Positions 33,031 to 40,799 of a stretch of 64,000 nt of DNA are shown one piece after another. Origin of the DNA: RPQJ01 sp963707145 (GTDB taxonomy: Bacteria; Pseudomonadota; Gammaproteobacteria; Steroidobacterales; Steroidobacteraceae); assembly GCA_963707145.1 (NCBI GenBank), contig CAVPOQ010000004.1:434001-498000 (forward strand), given 5' to 3'. The translations under genes and the position numbers were made by a program. The first letter of the stretch is position 1, and each line of letters begins with the position of its first letter. A model generated the notes under the pieces. The model saw only the letters and a program-made list of their open reading frames with translations. It ran no database searches and was not told where the DNA came from.

Positions 33031-35712
33031 ATGTCCAGTACCCAACCTGAGGGCGGCCGAGAGCCGGACGGCGCGGACCTCCTGTCCACGCTGGTCGTGT
33101 TCGGCAGCGGCCAGCGAGCGGGCGTCGGGCTCGACGTCCTCGCCACCAAGGTCTCGGTGGACTTCCAGGCGCTCACCAGTGAGGGCGCCGACAGCTGCAT
33201 CAAGCGCAATCTCGACGCGTTGCGCGAGGCGGCTGGCGTCGACGCGATCTGCATCGCGCTGTTCGACCCGGCCCGCCAGACCATCGAGCGAGTGGCGAGT
33301 GCCACGGCCCTGTTCGCGCCCTTCGATCCGCAGGTTCTGAAGGGCGACTCCCTCGAGCGCCTGCCGGTGCTCGCCAATGGCCTCGACCACCTGCGCATCC
33401 TCGAGATCCGCGACACACGTTCGCCGCGGCGCGAACTCGCCGTCGATGCCGCACGCTTCGCCGAGCTCGGCGTGCACTCGCTGCTGGTCTGCGGACTCGC
33501 GCTGCGGGGGCGGGTCCACGGCTTCCTCGCGCTGTGCTCGTCGCAGCCCCGCGACGGCTGGGACGCGAACCTGCACCTGCTGCTGAAGCTGGTCGGCTCG
33601 AGCTTCGCCACCGGCCTCGAGCGGCTGCGCGTTCAGCGCCACCTCGGTCGACTCGAGGAACGCAACGACCTGTCGATGCCCGGTGCCAACGACGGCCTGT
33701 GGGACTTCGACGTCGAGAACAACACGGTCTGGTTCTCCCCGCGCTGGCGCAAGATGCTCGGCTACGACGAGCACGATCCGCACATCTCGCCGGACTGGCG
33801 GCGGCTCGTGCACCGCGACGATCTCGCCCGCGTGCAGGCTGCGATCCGCGACCACATCGCCGGCAAGACTCCGATGTTCGAGAGCGTGCACCGCATGCGC
33901 CACACCAACGGCGAGTGGCGCTGGGTCGTGAGCCGGGCGCGCGCTCGGGTGGACTCGAGCGGGCGACTGCGGCGCCTCGTCGGCGTCGAACTCGACATCA
34001 CCGAGCGCAAGCTCTACGAGGATGCGCTCTTCAAGGAGAAAGAGAGCGCGCAGATCACCCTGCAGTCGATCGGCGACGGCGTAATCACCACCGACGCGCG
34101 GCTCATGATCGAGTACCTCAATCCCGTCGCCGAGGACCTCACCGGCTGGCGCTTCGAGGAGGCCCAGGGCAAGAACATCGACGACATCTTCCGCGGCTTC
34201 CACGAGGAAACCTGCGAGCCGCTCGAGAACCCCCTCTCGGTGGCGATCCGCCGCAGCCGGGCGATCAAGTCGGTGCGTCCGACGCTGCTGATCAAGCGCG
34301 ACGGCAACGAGATGTACATCGAGAGCACGGCGTCCCCGATCCGCGACGGCTCGGGCGCCGTGTCGGGCGGCGTGCTGGTGTTCCACGACGTGAGCGAGAG
34401 CCGCGAACTGAACCGCAAGCTCTCCTACCACGCCAGCCACGACATCCTCACCGGACTCGTCAACCGACGGGAGTTCGAGAACCGGCTCGAGCGCTCGCTG
34501 CGCAGCGCGCGGGCGCGCGAGACGGCCTACGCCCTGTGCCACCTGGACGTGGACCAGTTCAAGATCATCAACGACACCTGCGGCCACAGTGCCGGCGACG
34601 CGCTGCTCGGGCAGATCGGTGCGATCCTGAAGACCAAGATCCGCTGGCGCGACACGCTGGCGCGCCTCGGTGGCGACGAGTTCGGCGTGCTGCTCGAGAG
34701 CTGCTCGCTGGATGAGGCCATGCGCATGGCCGACCAGCTGCGCGAGACCATCCGCAACTACAAGTTTGTCTGGGAGGAGCGCACGTTCCGCCTCGGGTGC
34801 AGCGTGGGCGTGGTGCCGATCACCGGCGACAGCGAGGACGTGGCGGCGCTGCTGTCGGCGGCCGACAGTGCCTGCGCGGCGGCCAAGGAGGCCGGGCGCA
34901 ACCGCGTCTACAGCTTCCAGGAGAACGACATCGACCTGATGCGCCGCCGCCGCGAGATGCAGTGGGCCGCGCGCATCAACAACGCGCTCGAGGAGTCGCG
35001 CTTCGAGCTCTACCGCATGACGATCCAGCCGCTGCAGAAACCCGAACCGGGCGCGCACTTCGAACTGCTGCTGCGCATGCGCGACGAGGCCGGCAAGATC
35101 GTCGCGCCCGACAACTTCATCGCAGCGGCGGAGCGCTACGGCCTGACGCCCGCGATCGACCGGTGGGTGATCGAGAACGCGCTGCGCTGGCTGGTGTCGG
35201 AGGCCGACGAGCGCGAGCGGCTCGCGATGTGCTCGATCAACCTCTCCGGGCAGAGCCTCGGCGACGACAAGTTCCTGCCATTCGTCATCGACCAGTTCCA
35301 CAGGAGCGGCATCGACGCCTCGAAGATCTGCTTCGAGATCACCGAGACCGCCGCGATCGCGAGCTTCGCCCAGGCCAACCGCTTCATCCAGGCCCTGAAG
35401 GAACTCGGCTGCCGCTTCGCGCTCGACGACTTCGGCACCGGCCTGTCGTCGTTCGGTTACCTCAAGCACTTCCCGGTGGACTTCCTCAAGATCGACGGCA
35501 GCTTCGTGAAGGAAATCCTCCACGACCCGATCGACCGCGAAATGGTTCGCTCGATCAACGAGATCGGGCACCTCACGGGCAAGCTCACCATCGCGGAGTT
35601 CGCGGAGAACGTCGAGATCATCAACATGCTGCGCAATCTCGGCGTGGACTACGCCCAGGGCTACGGCATCGCCTCGCCGCAACGCATCTCCAAGGTCGCC
35701 GTCAACGGCTGA
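33031..35712 (+). CDS. GAF-PAS-PAS-GGDEF-EAL cyclic-di-GMP signalling protein
   Basis: An 893-residue cytoplasmic protein that could make and break cyclic-di-GMP. The order is a GAF-like sensor (about 45-200), two PAS domains (about 215-330 and 340-455; GVELDITERK and VFHDVSES close them), GGDEF (motif 547-551, intact) and EAL (about 655-890). The EAL signature itself reads ELL (678-680), but the Glu and the other metal and catalytic residues are kept: INLSGQS, EITET, DDFGTG, LKIDGSF, AEFAEN and YAQGYG. So phosphodiesterase activity is plausible. No transmembrane segments. It stands alone between a probable promoter and convergent nadC. Confidence 0.9.
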   Translation: MSSTQPEGGREPDGADLLSTLVVFGSGQRAGVGLDVLATKVSVDFQALTSEGADSCIKRNLDALREAAGVDAICIALFDPARQTIERVASATALFAPFDPQVLKGDSLERLPVLANGLDHLRILEIRDTRSPRRELAVDAARFAELGVHSLLVCGLALRGRVHGFLALCSSQPRDGWDANLHLLLKLVGSSFATGLERLRVQRHLGRLEERNDLSMPGANDGLWDFDVENNTVWFSPRWRKMLGYDEHDPHISPDWRRLVHRDDLARVQAAIRDHIAGKTPMFESVHRMRHTNGEWRWVVSRARARVDSSGRLRRLVGVELDITERKLYEDALFKEKESAQITLQSIGDGVITTDARLMIEYLNPVAEDLTGWRFEEAQGKNIDDIFRGFHEETCEPLENPLSVAIRRSRAIKSVRPTLLIKRDGNEMYIESTASPIRDGSGAVSGGVLVFHDVSESRELNRKLSYHASHDILTGLVNRREFENRLERSLRSARARETAYALCHLDVDQFKIINDTCGHSAGDALLGQIGAILKTKIRWRDTLARLGGDEFGVLLESCSLDEAMRMADQLRETIRNYKFVWEERTFRLGCSVGVVPITGDSEDVAALLSAADSACAAAKEAGRNRVYSFQENDIDLMRRRREMQWAARINNALEESRFELYRMTIQPLQKPEPGAHFELLLRMRDEAGKIVAPDNFIAAAERYGLTPAIDRWVIENALRWLVSEADERERLAMCSINLSGQSLGDDKFLPFVIDQFHRSGIDASKICFEITETAAIASFAQANRFIQALKELGCRFALDDFGTGLSSFGYLKHFPVDFLKIDGSFVKEILHDPIDREMVRSINEIGHLTGKLTIAEFAENVEIINMLRNLGVDYAQGYGIASPQRISKVAVNG

Positions 35713-35746
35713 GCGCCGCTGCGCGATGCGGGACGGGCCGGGCGCG

Positions 35747-36658
35747 CTACTGCAGAGCGTCGAACTCGAAGCGCATCGACAGGTCCACCGCCCGGACGTG
35801 CTTCGTCAACGAGCCGATCGACACGAAGTCGACGCCCGTCTCCGCGATCGGCCGCAGCGTCTCGAGCGTAACGCTGCCGGAGGCCTCGAGCTTCATCGGT
35901 CCGCGCGGATGGGCGCGGTTCATCGTCACCGCGGCGCGCAGGTCCGTGTGGCTGAACTCGTCGAGCAGGGCCATGTCGGCGCCGGCGTCGAGCGCCTGGC
36001 GGAACTCGTCGAGGGTCTCCACCTCGACTTCGACCGGCACCGTGGCACCGGCGAGGCGCGCGGCGGCCACCGCTGCCGCGATCGAGCCCGCCGCCATGAT
36101 GTGGTTCTCCTTGACCAGGATCCCATCATAGAGGCCCATGCGATGGTTGCTGCCGCCACCGCAGCGCACGGCGTATTTCTGCGCGCGGCGCAGGCCTGGC
36201 AGGGTCTTGCGCGTGTCGAGGATCCGGCAGGGCAGGTCGGCGACGACCTGCACCCAGCGTCGCGTCGTGCTGGCGGTACCCGACAGCGTCTGGAGGAAAT
36301 TCAGTGCCGTACGCTCGCCGGTGAGCAGCGAGCGCGCGGGTCCCATGAGCCGGCACAGCCGCTGCGCCGGCACAACGTCCGCGCCTTCCTCGGCATCCCA
36401 GGCGATGCGCACCGAGGGGTCGAGCTGGCGGAACACCTCGTCGAACCATGGGCGACCGCAGAGCACCGCGGCCTCGCGCGTGATCACCGTGGCGCGACCC
36501 TTGCGGCCGGCCGGCACGAGTGCCGCGGTGAGATCGCCTGCGCCCACGTCCTCCGCGAGCGCCCGGGCCACCTGCTCGGCGAGGTCGGGCGGGGGTGCGA
36601 CGCCGGGCGAGTCGCCGGGCCTGGTGTTCACGGCCGCAGCTCCCGCGATACGGCGCAC
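35747..36658 (-). CDS. nadC: Nicotinate-nucleotide pyrophosphorylase (carboxylating)
   Basis: A 303-residue quinolinate phosphoribosyltransferase that makes nicotinic acid mononucleotide in de novo NAD synthesis. Family motifs: EDVGAGDLTAALVP, TGERTALNFLQTLSG, LDTRKTLPGLRRAQKYAVRCGGG, HRMGLYDGILVKENHI, EVEVETLDE and EASGSVTLE. The N-terminus is uncertain: ATG at 36658 or GTG at 36631 (VNTRPGD), both in frame. Convergent with the GGDEF-EAL gene. Confidence 0.95.
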   Translation of the reverse strand: MRRIAGAAAVNTRPGDSPGVAPPPDLAEQVARALAEDVGAGDLTAALVPAGRKGRATVITREAAVLCGRPWFDEVFRQLDPSVRIAWDAEEGADVVPAQRLCRLMGPARSLLTGERTALNFLQTLSGTASTTRRWVQVVADLPCRILDTRKTLPGLRRAQKYAVRCGGGSNHRMGLYDGILVKENHIMAAGSIAAAVAAARLAGATVPVEVEVETLDEFRQALDAGADMALLDEFSHTDLRAAVTMNRAHPRGPMKLEASGSVTLETLRPIAETGVDFVSIGSLTKHVRAVDLSMRFEFDALQ

Positions 36659-36831
36659 GACCGGCCCCCGGGTGTGGCCTGGTCTGCGCGGTCGCGGAAG
36701 CGGCAGGCCGCGAATCCAGGCGGGCCCGCATGGCGAACGAGCAACATTGGCTTCAGGCCGAACGACTCTGGCATCGGGGAGTGCGGCGCCGGGGCTGTGT
36801 CGCGCAGGCGGAACGGGTCGCTGCGCGCTGT

Positions 36832-36860
36832 TTGAAGATTAGGGGAGGCATCCCCATAAT
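36832..36860 (+). promoter_or_regulatory. Sigma-70 promoter for the DUF1289-grxD operon with an inverted repeat in its spacer
   Basis: -35 TTGAAG (36832-36837), 17-base spacer, -10 CATAAT (36855-36860), 32 bases before the DUF1289 ATG. Within the spacer GGGGA (36842-36846) and TCCCC (36851-36855) form a short inverted repeat, a position used by MerR-type activators, although the arms are only 5 bases. Confidence 0.7.
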
Positions 36861-36892
36861 TCAACGCCTCTCGGGGCGGGTGGCGTCGGCGC

Positions 36893-37105
36893 ATGGCAAG
36901 AACGGGTCCAGCTTCTCCCTGCATCAGCGTCTGCGTGCTCGACGCGCGCAACTGCTGCACGGGATGCCGCCGCACCGTGGCCGAGATCGCGCGCTGGGGC
37001 CGCATGGGACCCGATGAGCAGTGGGCCGTGATCGCACGGATCGAACAGTTGAGCGTCGTCGAGCGGCGCAATTCAGTGGCTGCGAGCGGCGCAGCCGGGA
37101 GTTAA
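36893..37105 (+). CDS. DUF1289 domain protein
   Basis: A 70-residue protein with the DUF1289 Cys pattern: SPCISVCVLD near residue 8-17, then CCTGCRRTVAEIARW. Four or five conserved Cys suggest metal or Fe-S binding, which is unproven for the family. It is 4 bases upstream of grxD, whose product handles Fe-S clusters, and shares its promoter. Confidence 0.8.
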   Translation: MARTGPASPCISVCVLDARNCCTGCRRTVAEIARWGRMGPDEQWAVIARIEQLSVVERRNSVAASGAAGS

Positions 37106-37109
37106 TGTC

Positions 37110-37436
37110 GTGGACGTCAACCAGCGGATCCAGGAACAGCTCAAGTCGAACCCGGTGGTGCTCTACATGAAGGGCACGCCGGACTTCCCGCAGTGCGGCT
37201 TCTCGGCCTCCGCCGTGCGTACGCTCGAGGCCTGCGGGGCGAGCTTCGCCCACGTCAACATCTTCGAGGATCCGGAGCTGCGCGAGGCGCTGAAGCGCTA
37301 CTCGAACTGGCCGACCTATCCGCAGCTCTACGTCCGCGGCGAGCTGGTCGGAGGCTCCGACATCCTCACCGACATGTACCAGAAGGGCGAGCTGCAGCAG
37401 CTGCTCGTCGAAGCGGGCGCCGCGGCGCCGCGCTGA
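37110..37436 (+). CDS. grxD: Monothiol glutaredoxin Grx4 family
   Basis: A 108-residue monothiol glutaredoxin that binds and delivers [2Fe-2S] clusters. The active site CGFS is at 29-32 within PDFPQCGFSASAV; glutathione-binding segments NWPTYPQLYV and GGSDI are present. GTG start at 37110, matching the family N-terminus (DVNQRIQEQLKSNPVVLYMKG). Co-transcribed with the DUF1289 gene. Confidence 0.95.
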   Translation: MDVNQRIQEQLKSNPVVLYMKGTPDFPQCGFSASAVRTLEACGASFAHVNIFEDPELREALKRYSNWPTYPQLYVRGELVGGSDILTDMYQKGELQQLLVEAGAAAPR

Positions 37437-37463
37437 CGGGGCGCGGCCGCGCTCGCGGCGCAG

Positions 37464-38144
37464 TCAATCTTCCTCGATGCGCTCCTCGTCCGCCGCGGCG
37501 AGGCCCGGCGCGCGTTCGATCGCTTCCTCGTACATGAAGCGGAAGCGGTTGCACACCGTGCAGAACAGCTCCGCCGTGCGTCCCGCGTCGTAGATCGCCG
37601 AATGCGCGCCGGCCGGGTCCCAGGCGAGGCCCGCGGCCGTCACGGCCCGCGACAGCACGGTCTGCCCGAGCGCCACGCCGCCGATCGTGGCGGTGTCGAA
37701 GCTCGAGAACGGGTGGAAAGGATTGCGCTTGATGTCCGCGCGCGCAACCGCAGCGTTGAGGAATCCGAGGTCGAACGAAGCGTTGTGGCCCACGAGGATC
37801 GCGCGCGTGCAGCCGGCATCGCGCACGGCCTTGCGCACCTCGCGGAACAGCTGCGTGAGTGCTTCCTTCTCCGGCATCGCCGGTCGCAGCGGGTGGTGCG
37901 GGTCGATGCCGTTGACCGCGAGCGAGGCGGGGTCGATGCGCGAGCCGTGGAACGGCTGCACGTGGTAGCGGAAGGTCGCGCCGGTGCGCAGGTCTCCGCC
38001 GGGCCCCATTTCGATCAGGACCGCCGCGAGTTCGAGCAGGGCATCGGTGGTTGCGCGGAAACCGCCGGTCTCGACGTCCACCGCCACCGGCAGGAAGCCA
38101 CGGAAGCGTTCCGCGATCCGCGGCGGCGAGCCGAATGCGCTCAC
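37464..38144 (-). CDS. rnt: Ribonuclease T
   Basis: A 226-residue DEDDh 3'-5' exonuclease that trims the 3' ends of tRNA and other stable RNAs. RFRGFLPVAVDVETGGF places the catalytic Asp23 and Glu25; GHNASFD gives Asp125, and HSAIYD gives His181 and Asp186. It aligns well with E. coli RNase T (NPFHPFSSFDTATI, ALGQTVLSRA). The GTG at 38144 overlaps the pyrC stop by four bases. Confidence 0.94.
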   Translation of the reverse strand: MSAFGSPPRIAERFRGFLPVAVDVETGGFRATTDALLELAAVLIEMGPGGDLRTGATFRYHVQPFHGSRIDPASLAVNGIDPHHPLRPAMPEKEALTQLFREVRKAVRDAGCTRAILVGHNASFDLGFLNAAVARADIKRNPFHPFSSFDTATIGGVALGQTVLSRAVTAAGLAWDPAGAHSAIYDAGRTAELFCTVCNRFRFMYEEAIERAPGLAAADEERIEED

Positions 38145-39178
38145 GGCGCCACCAGCCGCCAGCCGATCGTGGCGCCGGCGCGCAGCGGCACCAGTTCGTC
38201 GCCGCCGAACGGATAGCTCGCGGGCACCTCCCAGTCGCTGCGCTCGAGCGTGACCCGCCCGTCATTGCGGGGCAGGCCGTAGAAGTCCGCGCCGCGCTCC
38301 GAGGCGAACGCCTCGAGGCGATCGAGCCGGCCCGCCGCATCGAAGGCCTCCGCGTAGAGCTCGAGCCCCGCGTGCGCCGAGAAGATGCCGGCGCACCCGC
38401 ACGCCGCTTCCTTGGTGTGGCGGGCGTGCGGCGCGCTGTCGGTGCCGAGGAAGAAGCGCGGGTCGTCGCCGGTCGCCGCGGCCACCAGCACCTCCCGGTC
38501 GCGCTCGCGCTTGAGGACCGGCAGGCAGTAGGCGTGCGGGCGCAGGCCGCCCTCGAACATGGCGTTGCGGTTCATCAGCAGGTGCTGCGGGGTCATCGTG
38601 GCAGCCACCCCCGGGCGGCTGCCGCGCACGAACTCGACGGCGGCCGCCGTCGTGACGTGCTCGAAGACCACCTTGAGCCCGGGCACGCGCCCCACGATCC
38701 GCGTCAGCACGCGGTCGATGAAGGCACGCTCGCGGTCGAACACGTCAACGTCGCCGCTCGTCACCTCGCCGTGCACCTGCAGCACGAGGCCCGTCTCGGC
38801 CATCGCCTCGAGCGTCGCCCAGGTGTTGTCGATCGAGGTCACCCCCGCGTCGGAGTGCGTGGTCGCACCCGCCGGGTACAGCTTGGCGCCGAGCACGAAG
38901 CCGCTCTCGCGCGCCCTGCGGATTTCAGCGGGCGGCGTGCTGTCGGTGAGGTACAGGGTCATCAGCGGCTCGAAATCCGCGCCGGCCGGCAGCGCACCAA
39001 GGATGCGCGCGCGGTACTCCGCGAGCGCTGCCGTCGTCGTCATCGGCGGCCTGAGGTTCGGCATCACCAGCGCTCGCGCGAAGCGTGCCGCCGTGAACGG
39101 CAGCACCGCCGCCATCTGGGCGCCGTCGCGCAGGTGCAGGTGCCAGTCGTCGGGGCGTCGCAGGCGCAGCGTGCTCAC
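38141..39178 (-). CDS. pyrC: Dihydroorotase, class II
   Basis: A 345-residue zinc hydrolase closing carbamoyl aspartate to dihydroorotate in pyrimidine synthesis. DDWHLHLRDG (10-19) has the two metal His; GAKLYPAGATTHSD (97-110) contains the Lys99 that would be carbamylated; HGEV and FEHVTT give further ligands; GTDSAPHARHTKE holds the catalytic Asp. GTG start at 39178 overlapping the aminopeptidase stop. The operon is aminopeptidase-pyrC-rnt. Confidence 0.95.
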   Translation of the reverse strand: MSTLRLRRPDDWHLHLRDGAQMAAVLPFTAARFARALVMPNLRPPMTTTAALAEYRARILGALPAGADFEPLMTLYLTDSTPPAEIRRARESGFVLGAKLYPAGATTHSDAGVTSIDNTWATLEAMAETGLVLQVHGEVTSGDVDVFDRERAFIDRVLTRIVGRVPGLKVVFEHVTTAAAVEFVRGSRPGVAATMTPQHLLMNRNAMFEGGLRPHAYCLPVLKRERDREVLVAAATGDDPRFFLGTDSAPHARHTKEAACGCAGIFSAHAGLELYAEAFDAAGRLDRLEAFASERGADFYGLPRNDGRVTLERSDWEVPASYPFGGDELVPLRAGATIGWRLVAP

Positions 39179-40698
39179 GCGGCGGGTTCCAGCAGGCCGT
39201 CGAACAGCCCGTCCGTGCCGAGCAGCTGCGTGGCGAGGCGCACGCCGAAGCCGGTGAACTCGGTGGGCACGTGCGCGAGCCCGCCCTTGCGCTCGCTGGA
39301 GGAGAGGTCCACGTGCGCCCAGGCGACGTCGCCCGGCACGAAGCGGCTCAGGAAGCGCGCCGCCAGGATATGGTCGCCCTTGGAATCGGCGGTGCACTGC
39401 ATGAGGTCGGCGATGGGGCTCTCGAGCTCGGTGTCGAAGTCCTCGTCCATCGGGAAGGACCAGACGCGCTCGCCGCTGGCCCGCCCGGCCTCCTGCAGCG
39501 CAGCTGCGAGCCGCGGCCGGGTCGTGAACACGCCGCTGTAGCGCTCGGTGAGCGCGTTGACGCAGGCGCCCGTCAGGGTCGCGAAGTCGAGCAGCAGGGC
39601 GGGTTTCGCGCGCGCGGCCAGCGCGAGCGCGTCGGCGAGCACCATGCGGCCCTCGGCGTCGCTGTGCACCACCTGGATGGTCACGCCGTTCATTGCGCGC
39701 ACCACGTCCTGCGGGCGGAAGGCGCGCGGGCCGATCTCGTTCTCGGTGAGCGCCAGCCAGCAGTCCACCTCGAGCGGCGCGCGTTGGCGCGACAGCGCGA
39801 GCAGCGTGCCCACCGCGACGGCGCTGCCCTGCATGTCGCCGTGCATCTGGTGCATGCCCTTGTGGGACTTGAGGTTGATGCCGCCGGTGTCGAAGCAGAT
39901 GCCCTTGCCGACGAGCCCGATGCGACGGCGCGGGCGTGCACCGCGCGGGCGGTAGGCGAGACGCACGATGCCCGCGCCGCGATGGGCGTTGGCTCGGCTC
40001 ACGGCGAGGAACGCGCCGGCGCCGAGCCGGGCGAGCGCGCGCTCGTCGTAGAAGCGGAAGGACCAGCCTTCGCGGCGCGCGAGCGTCGCGAGTGCGCGCC
40101 GGTAGGAGATGCAGTCGAGTTCGTTCGGCGGCAGCGTCGTGAGCCAGCGCGCGAGGTGGTTGCCGGCGGCGACCGCCACGGCGGACTCGAGGTCCGCGGC
40201 GCGCCCGCCGTGCACGTCGAGCGATCGCAGCTCGAGCGACGGCGCGGGTCGCGACTTGCGCTGCGGCATTGGCGCCGTTGCGGCGAGCGCGGCGCTCGCG
40301 AGCGCCTCGAGCACGGCGGCGGATTCCTCCGCTGCGAAGCCCGCCGCGTGGCACTGCATCGCAGTCACGCCGGGCTGTGCCAGTTCGCGCATCAGCCGGC
40401 CGGCCAGCTCGAGCCGCGCATAAGCGCTCGCGCCTGGCGGCAGGAAGCCGACTGCGGCGAGCGTGTGGCGTGCGTTCGGCAGCCGCGTGACGAGCCGCGG
40501 TGCCTTCGTCCCGCCGCGGCGCGCATTGCGGTACAGCGCCTTCCACAGCGACGCGTGCGGGAGTCCGCCGAGCACGCCGGCGGGATCGCGGTCGTCTAGG
40601 ACGAACGCCGCGGCGTCGCTGCGGGCGAGGCCCGCTTCGCCGGTCGCGGCGGGCCGCCGGCGCACGGCGACCTCGATTTCAGGCGGCAGGATCTGCAT
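39175..40698 (-). CDS. M17-family leucyl aminopeptidase (PepA-like)
   Basis: A 507-residue cytosolic di-metal aminopeptidase. Metal and catalytic residues are visible: VGKGICFDTGG (Lys265, Asp270), HGDMQG (Asp288), DAEGR (Asp347, Glu349, Arg351). The family signature NTDAEGRL reads HSDAEGRM here, and the loop GINLKSHKGMHQMHGD differs from E. coli PepA, pointing to a divergent branch. The N-terminal domain is poorly conserved. It is the first gene of the operon with pyrC and rnt and divergent from aceE. Confidence 0.9.
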   Translation of the reverse strand: MQILPPEIEVAVRRRPAATGEAGLARSDAAAFVLDDRDPAGVLGGLPHASLWKALYRNARRGGTKAPRLVTRLPNARHTLAAVGFLPPGASAYARLELAGRLMRELAQPGVTAMQCHAAGFAAEESAAVLEALASAALAATAPMPQRKSRPAPSLELRSLDVHGGRAADLESAVAVAAGNHLARWLTTLPPNELDCISYRRALATLARREGWSFRFYDERALARLGAGAFLAVSRANAHRGAGIVRLAYRPRGARPRRRIGLVGKGICFDTGGINLKSHKGMHQMHGDMQGSAVAVGTLLALSRQRAPLEVDCWLALTENEIGPRAFRPQDVVRAMNGVTIQVVHSDAEGRMVLADALALAARAKPALLLDFATLTGACVNALTERYSGVFTTRPRLAAALQEAGRASGERVWSFPMDEDFDTELESPIADLMQCTADSKGDHILAARFLSRFVPGDVAWAHVDLSSSERKGGLAHVPTEFTGFGVRLATQLLGTDGLFDGLLEPAA

Positions 40699-40709
40699 GC
40701 GGCGTCGCC

Positions 40710-40738
40710 TTGACCCCCTCCGGGGCAGCGCGGATCAT
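40710..40738 (+). promoter_or_regulatory. Putative sigma-70 promoter for aceE
   Basis: -35 TTGACC (40710-40715), 17-base spacer, -10 GATCAT (40733-40738), 62 bases upstream of the aceE ATG and between two divergent genes. Confidence 0.55.
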
Positions 40739-40799
40739 TGCGCGTCGGCATGCTAGCAGGGCGTGCCCGCCAATTCATTACGACACGCCGGGCCCGCAC

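Noticed and set aside
36730..37017. Small open frame between nadC and the DUF1289 gene
   Set aside because: It overlaps the promoter and the DUF1289 gene in another frame and has no recognisable protein content.
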